Source of the DNA: Halodesulfovibrio aestuarii
GTDB lineage: Bacteria; Desulfobacterota; Desulfovibrionia; Desulfovibrionales; Desulfovibrionaceae
DNA length: 64,000 nucleotides
NCBI RefSeq assembly: GCF_050571805.1
Contig: NZ_CP192219.1
Strand: one strand, 5' to 3'
This document shows positions 24,987 through 33,279 of the stretch, in pieces (position 1 is the first letter of the stretch; every line of letters begins with the position of its first letter). Under the pieces are notes generated by a model. The model saw only the letters and a program-made list of their open reading frames with translations. It searched no databases and was not told the origin of the DNA. Both the position numbers and the translations under genes were made by a program.

Positions 24987-26009
24987 ATGCTGGGAAAACT
25001 CTTGAGCATGTTCGGAAAAGATCTGGCTATGGATCTTGGAACTGCTAATACGCTTCTATATACAAAAAAAGACGGTATCGTGCTTAATGAACCGTCAGTT
25101 GTTGCGATTGATGTTGAACGCAACAGCGTGCTTGCCGTCGGGCGTGAAGCGAAAGAATTTCTTGGTCGTACACCTCAGCGTATCCGTGCAATCCGTCCTA
25201 TGAAGGATGGTGTCATTGCGGATTTTGAGGTTACCAAGCAAATGATTTCATATTTTATTAAAAAGGTTATCACCGGCTTTAGCCTTGTGAAGCCGAATAT
25301 TGTTATCTGTGTGCCTACTGGTATTACTCAGGTTGAAAAGCGTGCTGTAATTGAATCTGCTCAACAGGCAGGCGCTCGAGATGTAAAACTTGTAGAAGAA
25401 CCGATGGCTGCGGCAATCGGGGCTGCTCGTCCTATTCACCAACCGGTTGGAACCATGGTTGTTGATATTGGCGGTGGTACTACAGAAGTTGCAATCATCT
25501 CTTTATCTGCAATTGCCTACGCTGAATCAGTCCGTGTGGCTGGTGACGCGCTTAATAATGCCGTGCAAAGATATTTTCAGGAAGAGTTTCAGCTTCTTGT
25601 CGGGGAAAATCAGGCCGAGAAAGTTAAAATGACTATTGGCTCCGCTTTCCCTTTACCGGAGCCTTTGGTCATGACTGTGCCCGGTAAGGACATTGTTTCA
25701 GGGACTCCAACTTCTGTCGAAGTGACTGACGAAGATATTCGTATTGCACTTTCTGAATCAGTAAGAGCAATAGTTTTTGCGGTTCGTAAAGCGCTTGAAA
25801 AAACTCCCCCTGAGCTTGCAAGCGATATTGCTGAACACGGCTTGCTGTTAGCTGGTGGTGGCGCGTTGCTTAAAGGGCTTAATGAGCTTATTATGCAAGA
25901 GACTGGTTTGCAGGTTGTTATTGATGAGGACCCGCTTACCACGGTCGTTCGAGGGACTGGCAAGACGCTGGAAGATCGAGCTAAGTTCTCGGATGTATAT
26001 ATAAACTAA
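24987..26009 (+). CDS. mreB: Rod-shape-determining actin homologue MreB
   Basis: Membrane-bound actin-like filament protein that directs lateral wall synthesis. The 340-residue protein has the phosphate-1 loop DLGTANTLLY, the phosphate-2 loop VVDIGGGTTEVAIIS, the adenosine motif LAGGGALLKGL and an amphipathic N-terminus MLGKLLSMFG for membrane binding. The start abuts the GAF gene stop, and AGAGAG upstream lies in that gene. mreC, mreD and mrdA do not follow; a terminator ends the unit 7 bases after the stop. This makes a monocistronic or GAF-mreB arrangement. Confidence 0.96.
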   Translation: MLGKLLSMFGKDLAMDLGTANTLLYTKKDGIVLNEPSVVAIDVERNSVLAVGREAKEFLGRTPQRIRAIRPMKDGVIADFEVTKQMISYFIKKVITGFSLVKPNIVICVPTGITQVEKRAVIESAQQAGARDVKLVEEPMAAAIGAARPIHQPVGTMVVDIGGGTTEVAIISLSAIAYAESVRVAGDALNNAVQRYFQEEFQLLVGENQAEKVKMTIGSAFPLPEPLVMTVPGKDIVSGTPTSVEVTDEDIRIALSESVRAIVFAVRKALEKTPPELASDIAEHGLLLAGGGALLKGLNELIMQETGLQVVIDEDPLTTVVRGTGKTLEDRAKFSDVYIN

Positions 26010-26015
26010 CTTACT

Positions 26016-26041
26016 AAGGCGACCAACGGTCGCCTTTTTCT
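26016..26041 (+). terminator. Terminator after mreB
   Basis: AAGGCGACC/GGTCGCCTT hairpin, loop AAC, followed by TTTTTCTC. It lies directly upstream of the next start, so the inositol-phosphatase gene depends on readthrough or an internal promoter. Confidence 0.83.
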
Positions 26042-26054
26042 CTTGGAAAATACA

Positions 26055-26828
26055 ATGGATTTACAAAAGCTGTTACCGCAAGTTCGTTCTGCTGTTATTG
26101 AGTCTGGTGCTCTTATCAGGGAAGCATGGGATAAGCCGCGAAAGGTTCGCTATAAAGGGCGGATTGATCTCGTAACTGAAACAGATGTTGCGGTCGAGAA
26201 TGATGTGAAGGCTCGACTTGCAACAATTCTTCCTGAAGCAACCTTTCTTGCTGAAGAAAGTGCTGCCGAGGCTCCTTTGAATGAGCTTACCTGGGTTATC
26301 GACCCGATTGACGGAACAACAAACTTTACGCATCAAGTGCCGTTTGTTTGTACGTCTGTAGGACTTTGGCATAATGGTCGAATTGTGTTGGGAGTTATTA
26401 ACGCTCCGATCATGAATGAGTGTTTTTACTCTGTGGCAGGTGGCGGTGCATGGTGTAATGATAAGCAGATTTTCGTAACAAAAAACGATAATCTCGAGAA
26501 CTCGCTGGTTGCAACCGGTTTCCCGTATACGATTGCAGAAGATGCTGATGATATCACTGATCGTTTGCGCCGAGTGTTAAAAGCGTCACAGGGGATTCGC
26601 CGTTTAGGCGCAGCCGCGCTGGATCTGGCGTATCTTGCAGCTGGCCGTTTTGATGTGTTCTATGAGAAGGGGCTGAAGCCTTGGGATACTGCTGCTGGCT
26701 GGTTGCTTGTGAATGAAGCGGGCGGTTGGGTGACAGAATACGATGCTTCGAGAGATTTTTCTTTATATTCACCAAATATTCTGGCGAGCAATACGCTTTT
26801 GCATGCGCAGATGTCGAAATTAATGTAG
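26055..26828 (+). CDS. suhB: Inositol monophosphatase family protein (SuhB-like)
   Basis: A 257-residue Mg2+-dependent phosphatase family member, which may act on inositol-1-phosphate or similar sugar phosphates. Motif A DPIDGTTNFTH (about residues 82-92), the upstream metal Glu in LAEESA, and motif B WDTAAGWLLVNEAGG (about 214-228) are all intact. The ATG at 26055 was preferred over a TTG four codons earlier because TTGGA lies about 8 bases upstream. Bacterial SuhB also has a role in rRNA antitermination; which applies here cannot be told. Confidence 0.9.
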   Translation: MDLQKLLPQVRSAVIESGALIREAWDKPRKVRYKGRIDLVTETDVAVENDVKARLATILPEATFLAEESAAEAPLNELTWVIDPIDGTTNFTHQVPFVCTSVGLWHNGRIVLGVINAPIMNECFYSVAGGGAWCNDKQIFVTKNDNLENSLVATGFPYTIAEDADDITDRLRRVLKASQGIRRLGAAALDLAYLAAGRFDVFYEKGLKPWDTAAGWLLVNEAGGWVTEYDASRDFSLYSPNILASNTLLHAQMSKLM

Positions 26829-26854
26829 CAATTCAGATCGTAAAATATATATGG

Positions 26855-27412
26855 TCATATCGAGTCTGTAAAAATGATATTTTCGCGTATGGCCCATTTT
26901 AGGATAGACGTGAGCAGGTCTGGAAAGTGTTCATAGAGTGATTGCAATTCTTCTGCATCAACATAGAGTCCATCCTGAACTTCTTCTGGGTTCGGAGTAA
27001 TCGTACGTGCCCCGATGTTGGCAGAGTAAATAGAACTCCACAGGGTTGCATCATCTATACGTACTTGCTGTGAGTTTTTATAATGTAAAGATATAGAAGT
27101 CAGGTTGAGTTCTTTGAGCAGCACTCTTTCGGCAGATGCTTCAAGTGCTTCATTTGCAGCTACGTGTGTTGCGGCAGAGATATCCCACATTCCGGGCGCT
27201 AATGTTTTATTATCAGCTCGCCGTTGCAGGAAAAATTTCCCTTGTTTGTTATATATAAAAACGAAGACAGATTTCATTGCAAGACGCTGTGCATGCGCTG
27301 TTGCTGAGGGTACGACCATGAGTGGTTTGCCACAGCTGTCTACAACTTCAATATGACGTCCGTGAGAAGCGGCATCATCGGTGGAAGTATTTGGATAAAT
27401 AATGTCTGACAT
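26855..27412 (-). CDS. Nudix-fold protein with a degenerate catalytic box
   Basis: A 185-residue protein resembling IDI-like/YfcD-type Nudix hydrolases: KSVFVFIYNKQGKFFLQRR, then PGMWDIS. In the Nudix box region (about residues 86-106) the motif reads E-x7-R-V-L-L-K-E-L, so two of the usual glutamates are Val and Lys and the leading Gly is absent. Pyrophosphatase activity is therefore doubtful. The start at 27412 overlaps the divergent RimI-like start (27402) by 11 bases; no good ribosome site is seen. Upstream in-frame extension has no conserved content. Confidence 0.8.
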   Translation of the reverse strand: MSDIIYPNTSTDDAASHGRHIEVVDSCGKPLMVVPSATAHAQRLAMKSVFVFIYNKQGKFFLQRRADNKTLAPGMWDISAATHVAANEALEASAERVLLKELNLTSISLHYKNSQQVRIDDATLWSSIYSANIGARTITPNPEEVQDGLYVDAEELQSLYEHFPDLLTSILKWAIRENIIFTDSI

Positions 27413-27905
27413 GTTTGCTAAGATAGGGCCGTTGGAAGCTGATGAATATGTTTTTTTTCGTTTAGAGAAAAAAGATAGCGCAGAAGTGGCGGCACTTGAG
27501 AAAAAATGTTTTTCAACGCCTTGGACTGAAAAAGAGTTTAGTCTTTCCTTTGACCAGAAGATTTTTGAAGTCTTCGGTTTGAAGAAAAATGATATATTAG
27601 TGGCGTATATTGCTATGTACCATACAGAGGATGAGTTGGAAATATTAAACATAGCCACGGACCCGAAACATAGACGAAATGGTGCAGGAAAACGGTTACT
27701 TGCTCTTATGCTTTGCATTGGGCAAAAATTAGGTATACAACAGGCGTTTCTCGAAGTGCGCAGAACCAATATTCCTGCCATCAATCTTTATGAACAGATG
27801 TGCTTCTCTCAAATTGGGGTGCGAAAAAAATATTATAAAGACACCGGTGAGGACGCGTTACTATATAAATGTAACCTTGCGGATCTCTCCGATTGTCTGT
27901 GCTAA
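27402..27905 (+). CDS. GNAT N-acetyltransferase, RimI-like
   Basis: A 167-residue protein with a GNAT acetyl-CoA site HRRNGAGKRLL (about residues 87-97), a preceding beta strand ELEILNIATD and the terminal substrate strand with YYKDTGEDALLYK. RimI acetylates the N-terminus of ribosomal protein bS18; the sequence fits RimI best but other alpha-N-acetyltransferases are similar. The ATG at 27402 has GGAT 7 bases upstream; an internal ATG three codons later is also possible. It ends 17 bases before tpiA and is probably cotranscribed with it. Its 5' end overlaps the Nudix gene on the opposite strand. Confidence 0.82.
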   Translation: MSDMFAKIGPLEADEYVFFRLEKKDSAEVAALEKKCFSTPWTEKEFSLSFDQKIFEVFGLKKNDILVAYIAMYHTEDELEILNIATDPKHRRNGAGKRLLALMLCIGQKLGIQQAFLEVRRTNIPAINLYEQMCFSQIGVRKKYYKDTGEDALLYKCNLADLSDCLC

Positions 27906-27922
27906 GTAAGGAGTAATGACTC

Positions 27923-28672
27923 ATGAAAAAGCTTATGGCTGCAAACTGGAAAATGTTCAAAACTGCTCAGGACGCTAAAGAAACCGCAGCGGAGCTCGTT
28001 GAACTTGTTGGTGAGCTTTCTGAAGACAGAGAAGTTGTTGTGTTCCCTCCGTTCACGGCTCTGCATGCCGCAGGCGAAGTGTTCTCTCAACATGAAGGCT
28101 ACTCTTTTGGTGGGCAGAATGTTTGTGCAGCCCTCGAAGGTGCATTTACTGGTGAAATTTCTCCACTAATGCTTAAAGATGCCGGTTGTACTTGGGTTCT
28201 CACAGGTCACTCCGAACGCCGTGCTCTTTTTGGCGAAACCAGCGAACAAGTTGGCGAAAAAACAACTTTTGCACTGAATAACGGTCTTAATGTTTGCCTT
28301 TGCATTGGTGAGACTCTTGAAGAGCGTGAAGCTGGTAAGCTTGAAGCAGTTATTTCTGAACAGCTTGAAAAAGGTCTTGCAACTATTCCTGATGTAGCTC
28401 CTGAATGCCTTGCTGTTGCGTACGAGCCTGTTTGGGCTATCGGTACCGGCAAAGTTGCTGGTCCTGAAGAGATTGTAGAAGCTCATGCGATTGTTCGTGC
28501 TAAACTTCTTGATATTTTGAAAGGAAAAGCTAATACTACCCGCGTTCTTTATGGCGGAAGTGTTAAGCCAGAAAATGCTACTCAGATCATTGCACTTGAC
28601 AATGTTGACGGTGTCTTGGTAGGAGGCGCTTCCTTGAAGGCTGAAAGCTTCAGCAAAATTGTTACTGCTTAG
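27923..28672 (+). CDS. tpiA: Triosephosphate isomerase
   Basis: Interconverts dihydroxyacetone phosphate and glyceraldehyde-3-phosphate. The 249-residue beta/alpha barrel has AANWKMFK with the active-site Lys near residue 10, GHSERR with catalytic His near 93, AYEPVWAIGTG with catalytic Glu near 165 and YGGSVKPEN for phosphate binding. AAGGAG lies 8 bases before the ATG. It precedes secG by 40 bases, followed by a tRNA-Leu gene. Confidence 0.97.
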   Translation: MKKLMAANWKMFKTAQDAKETAAELVELVGELSEDREVVVFPPFTALHAAGEVFSQHEGYSFGGQNVCAALEGAFTGEISPLMLKDAGCTWVLTGHSERRALFGETSEQVGEKTTFALNNGLNVCLCIGETLEEREAGKLEAVISEQLEKGLATIPDVAPECLAVAYEPVWAIGTGKVAGPEEIVEAHAIVRAKLLDILKGKANTTRVLYGGSVKPENATQIIALDNVDGVLVGGASLKAESFSKIVTA

Positions 28673-28712
28673 CAACCGATTCGGATTGATATAGCTCTTA
28701 GGAGGACGTTTC

Positions 28713-29054
28713 GTGGAAACCTTGATTCTGACCCTGCACGTTGTGGTCTGTCTTGCACTCATTTTGCTTGTTCTTTTACAGGCTGGTAAAGAGGGCATGG
28801 GTGTTATCTTTGGAGGCGGCAACCAGTCTGCTTTTGGCGGCGCTGGTGCAGGCGGTCTTCTTGTGAAAGTTACTGCAACACTTGCAGCAATCTTTTTCAT
28901 TACTTCTTTGAGCTACAACTACATCGCCAGTGATCATACTTCTGATGATTCAACCATCATGAATATCCAGATTGAGCAAAAAGCCCAGCCTAGCCCAGAT
29001 CAGGCTGTCGAGCAGAAAGCTCAGCCTAGTTCTGATAAGACTAACGATAAGTAG
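28713..29054 (+). CDS. secG: Preprotein translocase subunit SecG
   Basis: Small accessory subunit of the SecYEG translocon. The 113-residue protein has two membrane helices (about residues 4-22 and 50-70) around the conserved LVLLQAGKEGMGVIFGGG and FGGAGAGG loop, then a polar Gln/Pro-rich tail longer than usual, with a repeated EQKAQPS unit. The start is GTG at 28713, with AGGAGG 7 bases upstream. It is followed by tRNA-Leu, an order also seen in E. coli. Confidence 0.94.
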   Translation: METLILTLHVVVCLALILLVLLQAGKEGMGVIFGGGNQSAFGGAGAGGLLVKVTATLAAIFFITSLSYNYIASDHTSDDSTIMNIQIEQKAQPSPDQAVEQKAQPSSDKTNDK

Positions 29055-29097
29055 ATAATGCGCGTTTAGCGCTTCCTCAGTAACGCTTGCGTTACAT

Positions 29098-29183
29098 GCC
29101 CAGGTGGTGGAATTGGTAGACACGCTATCTTGAGGGGGTAGTGGGCCACGCCCGTGGGAGTTCGAGTCTCCCCCTGGGCACCA
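29098..29183 (+). tRNA. tRNA-Leu (GAG)
   Basis: Acceptor stem GCCCAGG/CCTGGGC with discriminator A and encoded CCA. The anticodon stem CTATC/GGTAG holds loop TTGAGGG, giving anticodon GAG. The long variable arm and TTCGAGTC T-loop are typical of tRNA-Leu. It follows secG and ends in a strong terminator. Confidence 0.96.
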
Positions 29184-29190
29184 TGAAATT

Positions 29191-29230
29191 AAAGGGATCG
29201 AAGAAAATATTTCTTCGATCCCCTTTTTTA
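29191..29230 (+). terminator. Terminator after tRNA-Leu
   Basis: Exact 15-bp stem AAAGGGATCGAAGAA/TTCTTCGATCCCTTT, loop 5, followed by a T run. It ends the tpiA-secG-tRNA unit. Confidence 0.9.
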
Positions 29231-29252
29231 TTTGTTTTGAGGGAAAGGCAAT

Positions 29253-29274
29253 AAAAAAGCCCGCTTACGCGGGC
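29253..29274 (-). terminator. Terminator after paaK
   Basis: GCCCGC/GCGGGC hairpin followed on the minus strand by TTTTTT, 11 bases past the paaK stop. Confidence 0.85.
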
Positions 29275-29284
29275 AGTTATTTTA

Positions 29285-30592
29285 TTATTCAGCTTCGTTT
29301 CGTAAGTCGAACACTCGCTTGGCTTTGCCTTGTGAGCGTTCAATGGATCTGGGTTCAACGAGACGTACTTTAGTGGAAACACCAAGGAATTCCTTAATTG
29401 TTTTTTGAATACGCATTTCAATCTGCTGGAGATTTTTAATGGCATCAGAAAAGAGGGTCTCATCAATTTCAACCTGAACTTCAACAGTATCAAGATTGCC
29501 CTGACGTTTGACGATAATCTGGTAATGTGGAGACGCTCCTTCAGTTTCAAGAATGATGGATTCAATTTGTGAAGGAAATACGTTAACACCACGAATGATG
29601 AGCATGTCATCACTGCGTCCTGTAATACGGTTCATGCGAACATGAGTGCGGCCACATTTACATGGAGTGTAGTTCAAAGAAGTTATGTCGCGTGTTCTGT
29701 AACGAATAAGCGGGATACCTTCTTTGGTTAACGTGGTGATTACCAGTTCACCTGTTTCACCTGCCGGTAGTTGTTCACCAGTTACTGGATCGATAATTTC
29801 TGGCAGGAAGTGGTCTTCAAAAATATGCATGCCGTCTTTGGCAACTGCACATTCAATAGATACGCCAGGCCCCATGATTTCAGAGAGACCATAAATGTTT
29901 ACAGCGTCAATGCCCATTTTCTTCTGCAGGTCATTACGCATTTCGTCCGACCACGGTTCTGCACCGAAAATGCCGACACGTAGTGGAAGATCGCGCATGT
30001 CAATTCCCGCCTGCTGTGCTGCTTCGTGTAGAACCAGACCGTAGGATGGGGTACTGCAGATTACTGTGGCCCCGAAGTCCTTCATGAGTGAGACTTGACG
30101 TTTTGTACCGCCACCGGAAATAGGAATAACTGTTGCGCCAAGACGTTCTGCGCCATAATGGACGCCTAACCCACCAGTAAATAATCCGTATCCGTAGGAG
30201 TTGTGGATAAAGTCACTGCGGTCTGCTCCGGCTGCCATAAAAGAGCGTGCCATAAGTTCCGCCCAGTTATTCACATCGCGTTGAGTGTATCCTACTACAG
30301 TTGCTTTACCTGTGGTACCGCTGGAAGCATGAAGGCGGACAATATTCTCTTTTGGAACAGCAAAAAGTCCAAACGGGTAGTTGTCACGTAGATCCTGCTT
30401 CTCAGTAAACGGGAGTTTAGCCAAGTCGCTGAGGCTTTTGATATCGGCAGGAGTAATTCCTGCCTTGATAAACTGTTCGCGATAGTGAGGAACATTTGCG
30501 TACACTCGTTCACAGAGGTTCTGTAGCCGGCGTAATTGAATTGCTTCTAACTCTTCACGAGGCAGTGTTTCTTGCTCAACATTAAAAATCAT
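29285..30592 (-). CDS. paaK: Phenylacetate-CoA ligase-type enzyme
   Basis: AMP-forming acyl-CoA ligase of 435 residues, close to the usual PaaK size. The adenylate site LHASSGTTGKAT is at about residues 92-103, YGLSEIMGPGV near 250 and the C-terminal hinge GRSDDMLIIRGVNVFPSQIE near 330. PaaK acts on phenylacetate, but close homologues in sulfate reducers act in aromatic or indoleacetate/amino-acid oxidation, so the substrate is open. No paa oxygenase genes are nearby, as expected for an anaerobe. The ATG at 30592 has CAGGAG 6 bases upstream; a longer frame upstream lacks conserved sequence. A palindrome lies at 30694-30711. Confidence 0.9.
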   Translation of the reverse strand: MIFNVEQETLPREELEAIQLRRLQNLCERVYANVPHYREQFIKAGITPADIKSLSDLAKLPFTEKQDLRDNYPFGLFAVPKENIVRLHASSGTTGKATVVGYTQRDVNNWAELMARSFMAAGADRSDFIHNSYGYGLFTGGLGVHYGAERLGATVIPISGGGTKRQVSLMKDFGATVICSTPSYGLVLHEAAQQAGIDMRDLPLRVGIFGAEPWSDEMRNDLQKKMGIDAVNIYGLSEIMGPGVSIECAVAKDGMHIFEDHFLPEIIDPVTGEQLPAGETGELVITTLTKEGIPLIRYRTRDITSLNYTPCKCGRTHVRMNRITGRSDDMLIIRGVNVFPSQIESIILETEGASPHYQIIVKRQGNLDTVEVQVEIDETLFSDAIKNLQQIEMRIQKTIKEFLGVSTKVRLVEPRSIERSQGKAKRVFDLRNEAE

Positions 30593-31025
30593 ACATGACT
30601 CCTGATACAATAAGAATAAAATAACTACACGGTTCAGGGGGGATATGAGGCTAGCGAGTTCGTATACCTGTCGCCTCCTGAATCTTTTGGACCTAGTCAG
30701 CTTGCTGACTATATATGTACGTGCAACCATAGGAAATGCACCATAATCGGGAGGCGGGTCAAGTCTGTTTCTCAAAATTGTCATTTTTAATGGAAATTCT
30801 CTTCCTCTTGTTAATTGCGTATAGACCGTAAATGACGTAGGAAGGTGCAGGATTATTAGACTGGTAAAGTCGGAGACGTGTTTCTACTGACATTACCGGA
30901 AGAGACTTTATTATTTCTTTGCAGCGCCAGATGCTGTGAATAAATTAAAATTATAAGCATTGCATGTGCTGCGCGCAGTGGTCTAAGCTTAGGCTGCAAA
31001 ATTAAAGCGTAGCACCAACGAGTGG
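30593..31025. other. 433-base divergent spacer, paaK/rsfS
   Basis: No gene is seen. It holds the 18-base palindrome at 30694-30711 about 100 bases upstream of paaK and a CAGGAGG sequence on the minus strand at about 30673-30680 with no gene attached. Promoters are expected on both sides but no clear -35/-10 pair was found. Confidence 0.45.
30694..30711. promoter_or_regulatory. Perfect palindrome upstream of paaK
   Basis: TAGTCAGC-TT-GCTGACTA: two exact 8-base arms separated by two bases, about 100 bases upstream of the paaK start. The size and symmetry fit a dimeric regulator site. Which regulator, and whether it controls paaK or rsfS, is unknown. Confidence 0.5.
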
Positions 31026-31409
31026 ATGAAAAAAATGATTGAAAAAAAATACAGCACTGTTTCTTCTCAGGAAAAAGTAGCTAAAATTATTGAATGGCTT
31101 GAAGCTAAAAAAGCTACCAATGTCGTTGTTCTTGATCTTGAAGGTGTTAACTCTTTTACTGACGCAGTGGTGATTGCTACTGCTAAATCTGTTCGTCAGG
31201 CAAAAGCGTTAGCAGACGAAGTTTCTATGCGCGCTAAAGGCGAAAATTACGAGCACATGCGTGTAGAGGGTAAAGATAACGCTCAGTGGGTTCTTGTTGA
31301 CCTTAACGATGTTATTGTGAATATCTTCCAAGAAGATGTTCGTGACTCTTTCAATTTGGAAAGTCTCTGGGCCGACGCTAAAGTTTTATATAAATCTGAA
31401 GCTGAATAG
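31026..31409 (+). CDS. rsfS: Ribosomal silencing factor RsfS
   Basis: Binds uL14 and blocks 30S-50S joining when nutrients are low. The 127-residue protein matches the family length and has the Oligomerisation/RsfS pattern LDLEGVNSFTDAVVIATAKSVRQAKALADEV, written here as its core SFTDAVVIATAKS (about residues 43-55), and WVLVDLNDVIVNIFQED (about 90-106). The gene starts at ATG 31026, with an alternative ATG at 31035; the ribosome site is weak. gpmI begins 11 bases after its stop, making an operon. Confidence 0.93.
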   Translation: MKKMIEKKYSTVSSQEKVAKIIEWLEAKKATNVVVLDLEGVNSFTDAVVIATAKSVRQAKALADEVSMRAKGENYEHMRVEGKDNAQWVLVDLNDVIVNIFQEDVRDSFNLESLWADAKVLYKSEAE

Positions 31410-31420
31410 GAATGAGCACC

Positions 31421-32953
31421 ATGACACCAACCCTTTTGTTGATTCTTGATGGTTGGGGCATTGCTCCTGCAGGAGAAGGGAACGCAATTTCTCTTGCGAA
31501 TACACCTAACCTTGATCATTTAGTTGCTGATTATCCGATGTCCCGTCTCGCTTGTTCCGGTCGTGCTGTTGGGCTTCCGGAAGGCTTTATGGGAAACTCT
31601 GAAGTCGGGCACATGAATATCGGTGCAGGTCGGATTGTATATCAGGATATGACGCTTATTGATGTTGCACTTGAAGAAGACAAGTTCCAGAAGAACCTTG
31701 TTCTTAATAATGTTATGACGTCAGCAAAAGCGAAGGGTGGGACAGTCCATTTGATGGGCCTTCTTTCCGATGGTGGTGTTCATAGCCATATTAGGCATTT
31801 GATTGCGTTGCTTGAAATGGCGAAAGTCATCGATGTTGATGTTTGTGTGCACGTGTTCCTTGACGGCCGTGACACCTCTCCTACAAGCGGGCTTGGTTTT
31901 GTAAAACAGCTTCTTGAAGCGATTGATCGAATCGGTGCAGGTCGTATTGCATCTATTTCTGGTCGTTATTACGCGATGGATCGTGATAAGCGCTGGGATC
32001 GTAACCAGCTTGCATGGGATTGTTTTGTGCATGGCAAGGCTAGAATCGCAACTGATCCATTGAAAGCTATTCAGGATTCCTATGATGAAGGAATCACAGA
32101 TGAATTCTTTGTACCGACATCAATTATTGAGCAGGGCGGTGAGCCAACTGTAATGAAAGATGGCGATTCTGTTTTTATGTTCAACTTCAGGGCAGATCGT
32201 ATGCGCCAAATGGCACAGGCTATGTGTACTGATAGCTTTGCCAATTTTGAACGGGGCAATTTCCCTAAATTATCCGCGCTTGCTTCTATGACTTGCTACG
32301 AACGAGCTTTTGGCTTTCCTGTTGCATTTGCTAAAGATGACTGTCCGGATCCTTTAGGAGAAGTTGTCTCAAAGCTAGGTGTTAAGCAGCTTCGCATTGC
32401 AGAGACTGAAAAGTATGCTCATGTGACGTACTTCTTTAACTGTGGTCGTGAAGAGCCCTTTGAGAATGAAGATAGAGAACTGATTAGTTCACCTCGAGAT
32501 GTGGCCACATACGATTTGAAGCCACAAATGAGTGTTGAAGAAGTTACAGATAAACTTCTTACTGCGATTGCTTCGAAAGAATATTCTTTGATTGTCTGTA
32601 ATTTTGCTAACTTGGACATGGTTGGCCACACTGGAATTATTGATGCTGCAATCAAAGCGTGTGAAGCCGTCGATGTATGTGTAGGCAAGGTTATCAATGC
32701 TGTTCGAAGTAACGGCGGTAGAGCTTTGGTTACTGCTGACCATGGCAACGCAGAAGAGTTGCTTAACGCAGCTGGTAAAACGCATACTGCACACACTACC
32801 AATCCTGTTCCGATAGTTCTTGTTGATGAGAACGCTTCTTTGAAGCTTCGCGAAGAGGGTAAATTAGGTGATATTGCACCAACTATTCTTGATCTGTGGA
32901 ATATTGAGCAGCCTGCTGCGATGAACGGAACAAGTCTTATTTGTAAGGACTAA
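31421..32953 (+). CDS. gpmI: 2,3-bisphosphoglycerate-independent phosphoglycerate mutase
   Basis: Interconverts 2- and 3-phosphoglycerate in glycolysis with two Mn2+ ions. The 510-residue protein has the metal motif LLILDGWG (first Asp at residue 9), the phosphoserine motif MGNSEVGHMNIGAGR near residue 62, and the later TADHGNAEE and THTAHTTNPVP near 445-465. The ATG at 31421 was preferred over one at 31412 because AGGA lies about 9 bases before it but only directly adjacent to the earlier codon. It lies in an rsfS-gpmI-zinc-ribbon operon. Confidence 0.96.
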   Translation: MTPTLLLILDGWGIAPAGEGNAISLANTPNLDHLVADYPMSRLACSGRAVGLPEGFMGNSEVGHMNIGAGRIVYQDMTLIDVALEEDKFQKNLVLNNVMTSAKAKGGTVHLMGLLSDGGVHSHIRHLIALLEMAKVIDVDVCVHVFLDGRDTSPTSGLGFVKQLLEAIDRIGAGRIASISGRYYAMDRDKRWDRNQLAWDCFVHGKARIATDPLKAIQDSYDEGITDEFFVPTSIIEQGGEPTVMKDGDSVFMFNFRADRMRQMAQAMCTDSFANFERGNFPKLSALASMTCYERAFGFPVAFAKDDCPDPLGEVVSKLGVKQLRIAETEKYAHVTYFFNCGREEPFENEDRELISSPRDVATYDLKPQMSVEEVTDKLLTAIASKEYSLIVCNFANLDMVGHTGIIDAAIKACEAVDVCVGKVINAVRSNGGRALVTADHGNAEELLNAAGKTHTAHTTNPVPIVLVDENASLKLREEGKLGDIAPTILDLWNIEQPAAMNGTSLICKD

Positions 32954-32955
32954 GC

Positions 32956-33198
32956 ATGAGCAATTCACAGAAACCGATTTCTCCTGTTAAGCCTGTGGGC
33001 ATGGAAGTAATTTTTTTCTACCCTTGCCCTCATTGTGGTCGTAAAGTACCAATTATCGGCGCGGTTCAGCCTTCAATGGAGCGCTGTGATGCATGTCAGA
33101 ACCTTTTTCCGATTGTCCCTGTCGACCGACGGACTTTGCAGTATCTTAAAATTTCTTTAGCAGATGGCGGGGCAGCAATTGACCCCGATTTCATGTAG
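32956..33198 (+). CDS. Small zinc-ribbon protein of unknown function
   Basis: An 80-residue protein with two CxxC knuckles, CPHC (about residues 24-27) and CDAC (about 44-47), that would bind one zinc ion. The remainder is mixed hydrophobic and acidic with no other motif. It starts 3 bases after the gpmI stop and is probably coupled to it. Such ribbons may bind nucleic acid or protein; no function is assigned. A strong bidirectional terminator follows. Confidence 0.82.
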   Translation: MSNSQKPISPVKPVGMEVIFFYPCPHCGRKVPIIGAVQPSMERCDACQNLFPIVPVDRRTLQYLKISLADGGAAIDPDFM

Positions 33199-33220
33199 AT
33201 TCAGTTTTTCTTAGAGAGTA

Positions 33221-33260
33221 AAAAAGCGGAACCCAGATTTTCTGGGTTCCGCTTTTTTTA
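33221..33260. terminator. Bidirectional terminator
   Basis: AAAGCGGAACCCAGA/TCTGGGTTCCGCTTT stem with a 3-base loop, with A6 on the left and T7 on the right. It serves the gpmI operon and the convergent 141-aa gene. Confidence 0.9.
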
Positions 33261-33279
33261 TTCATGTTGAATGGGCTAA

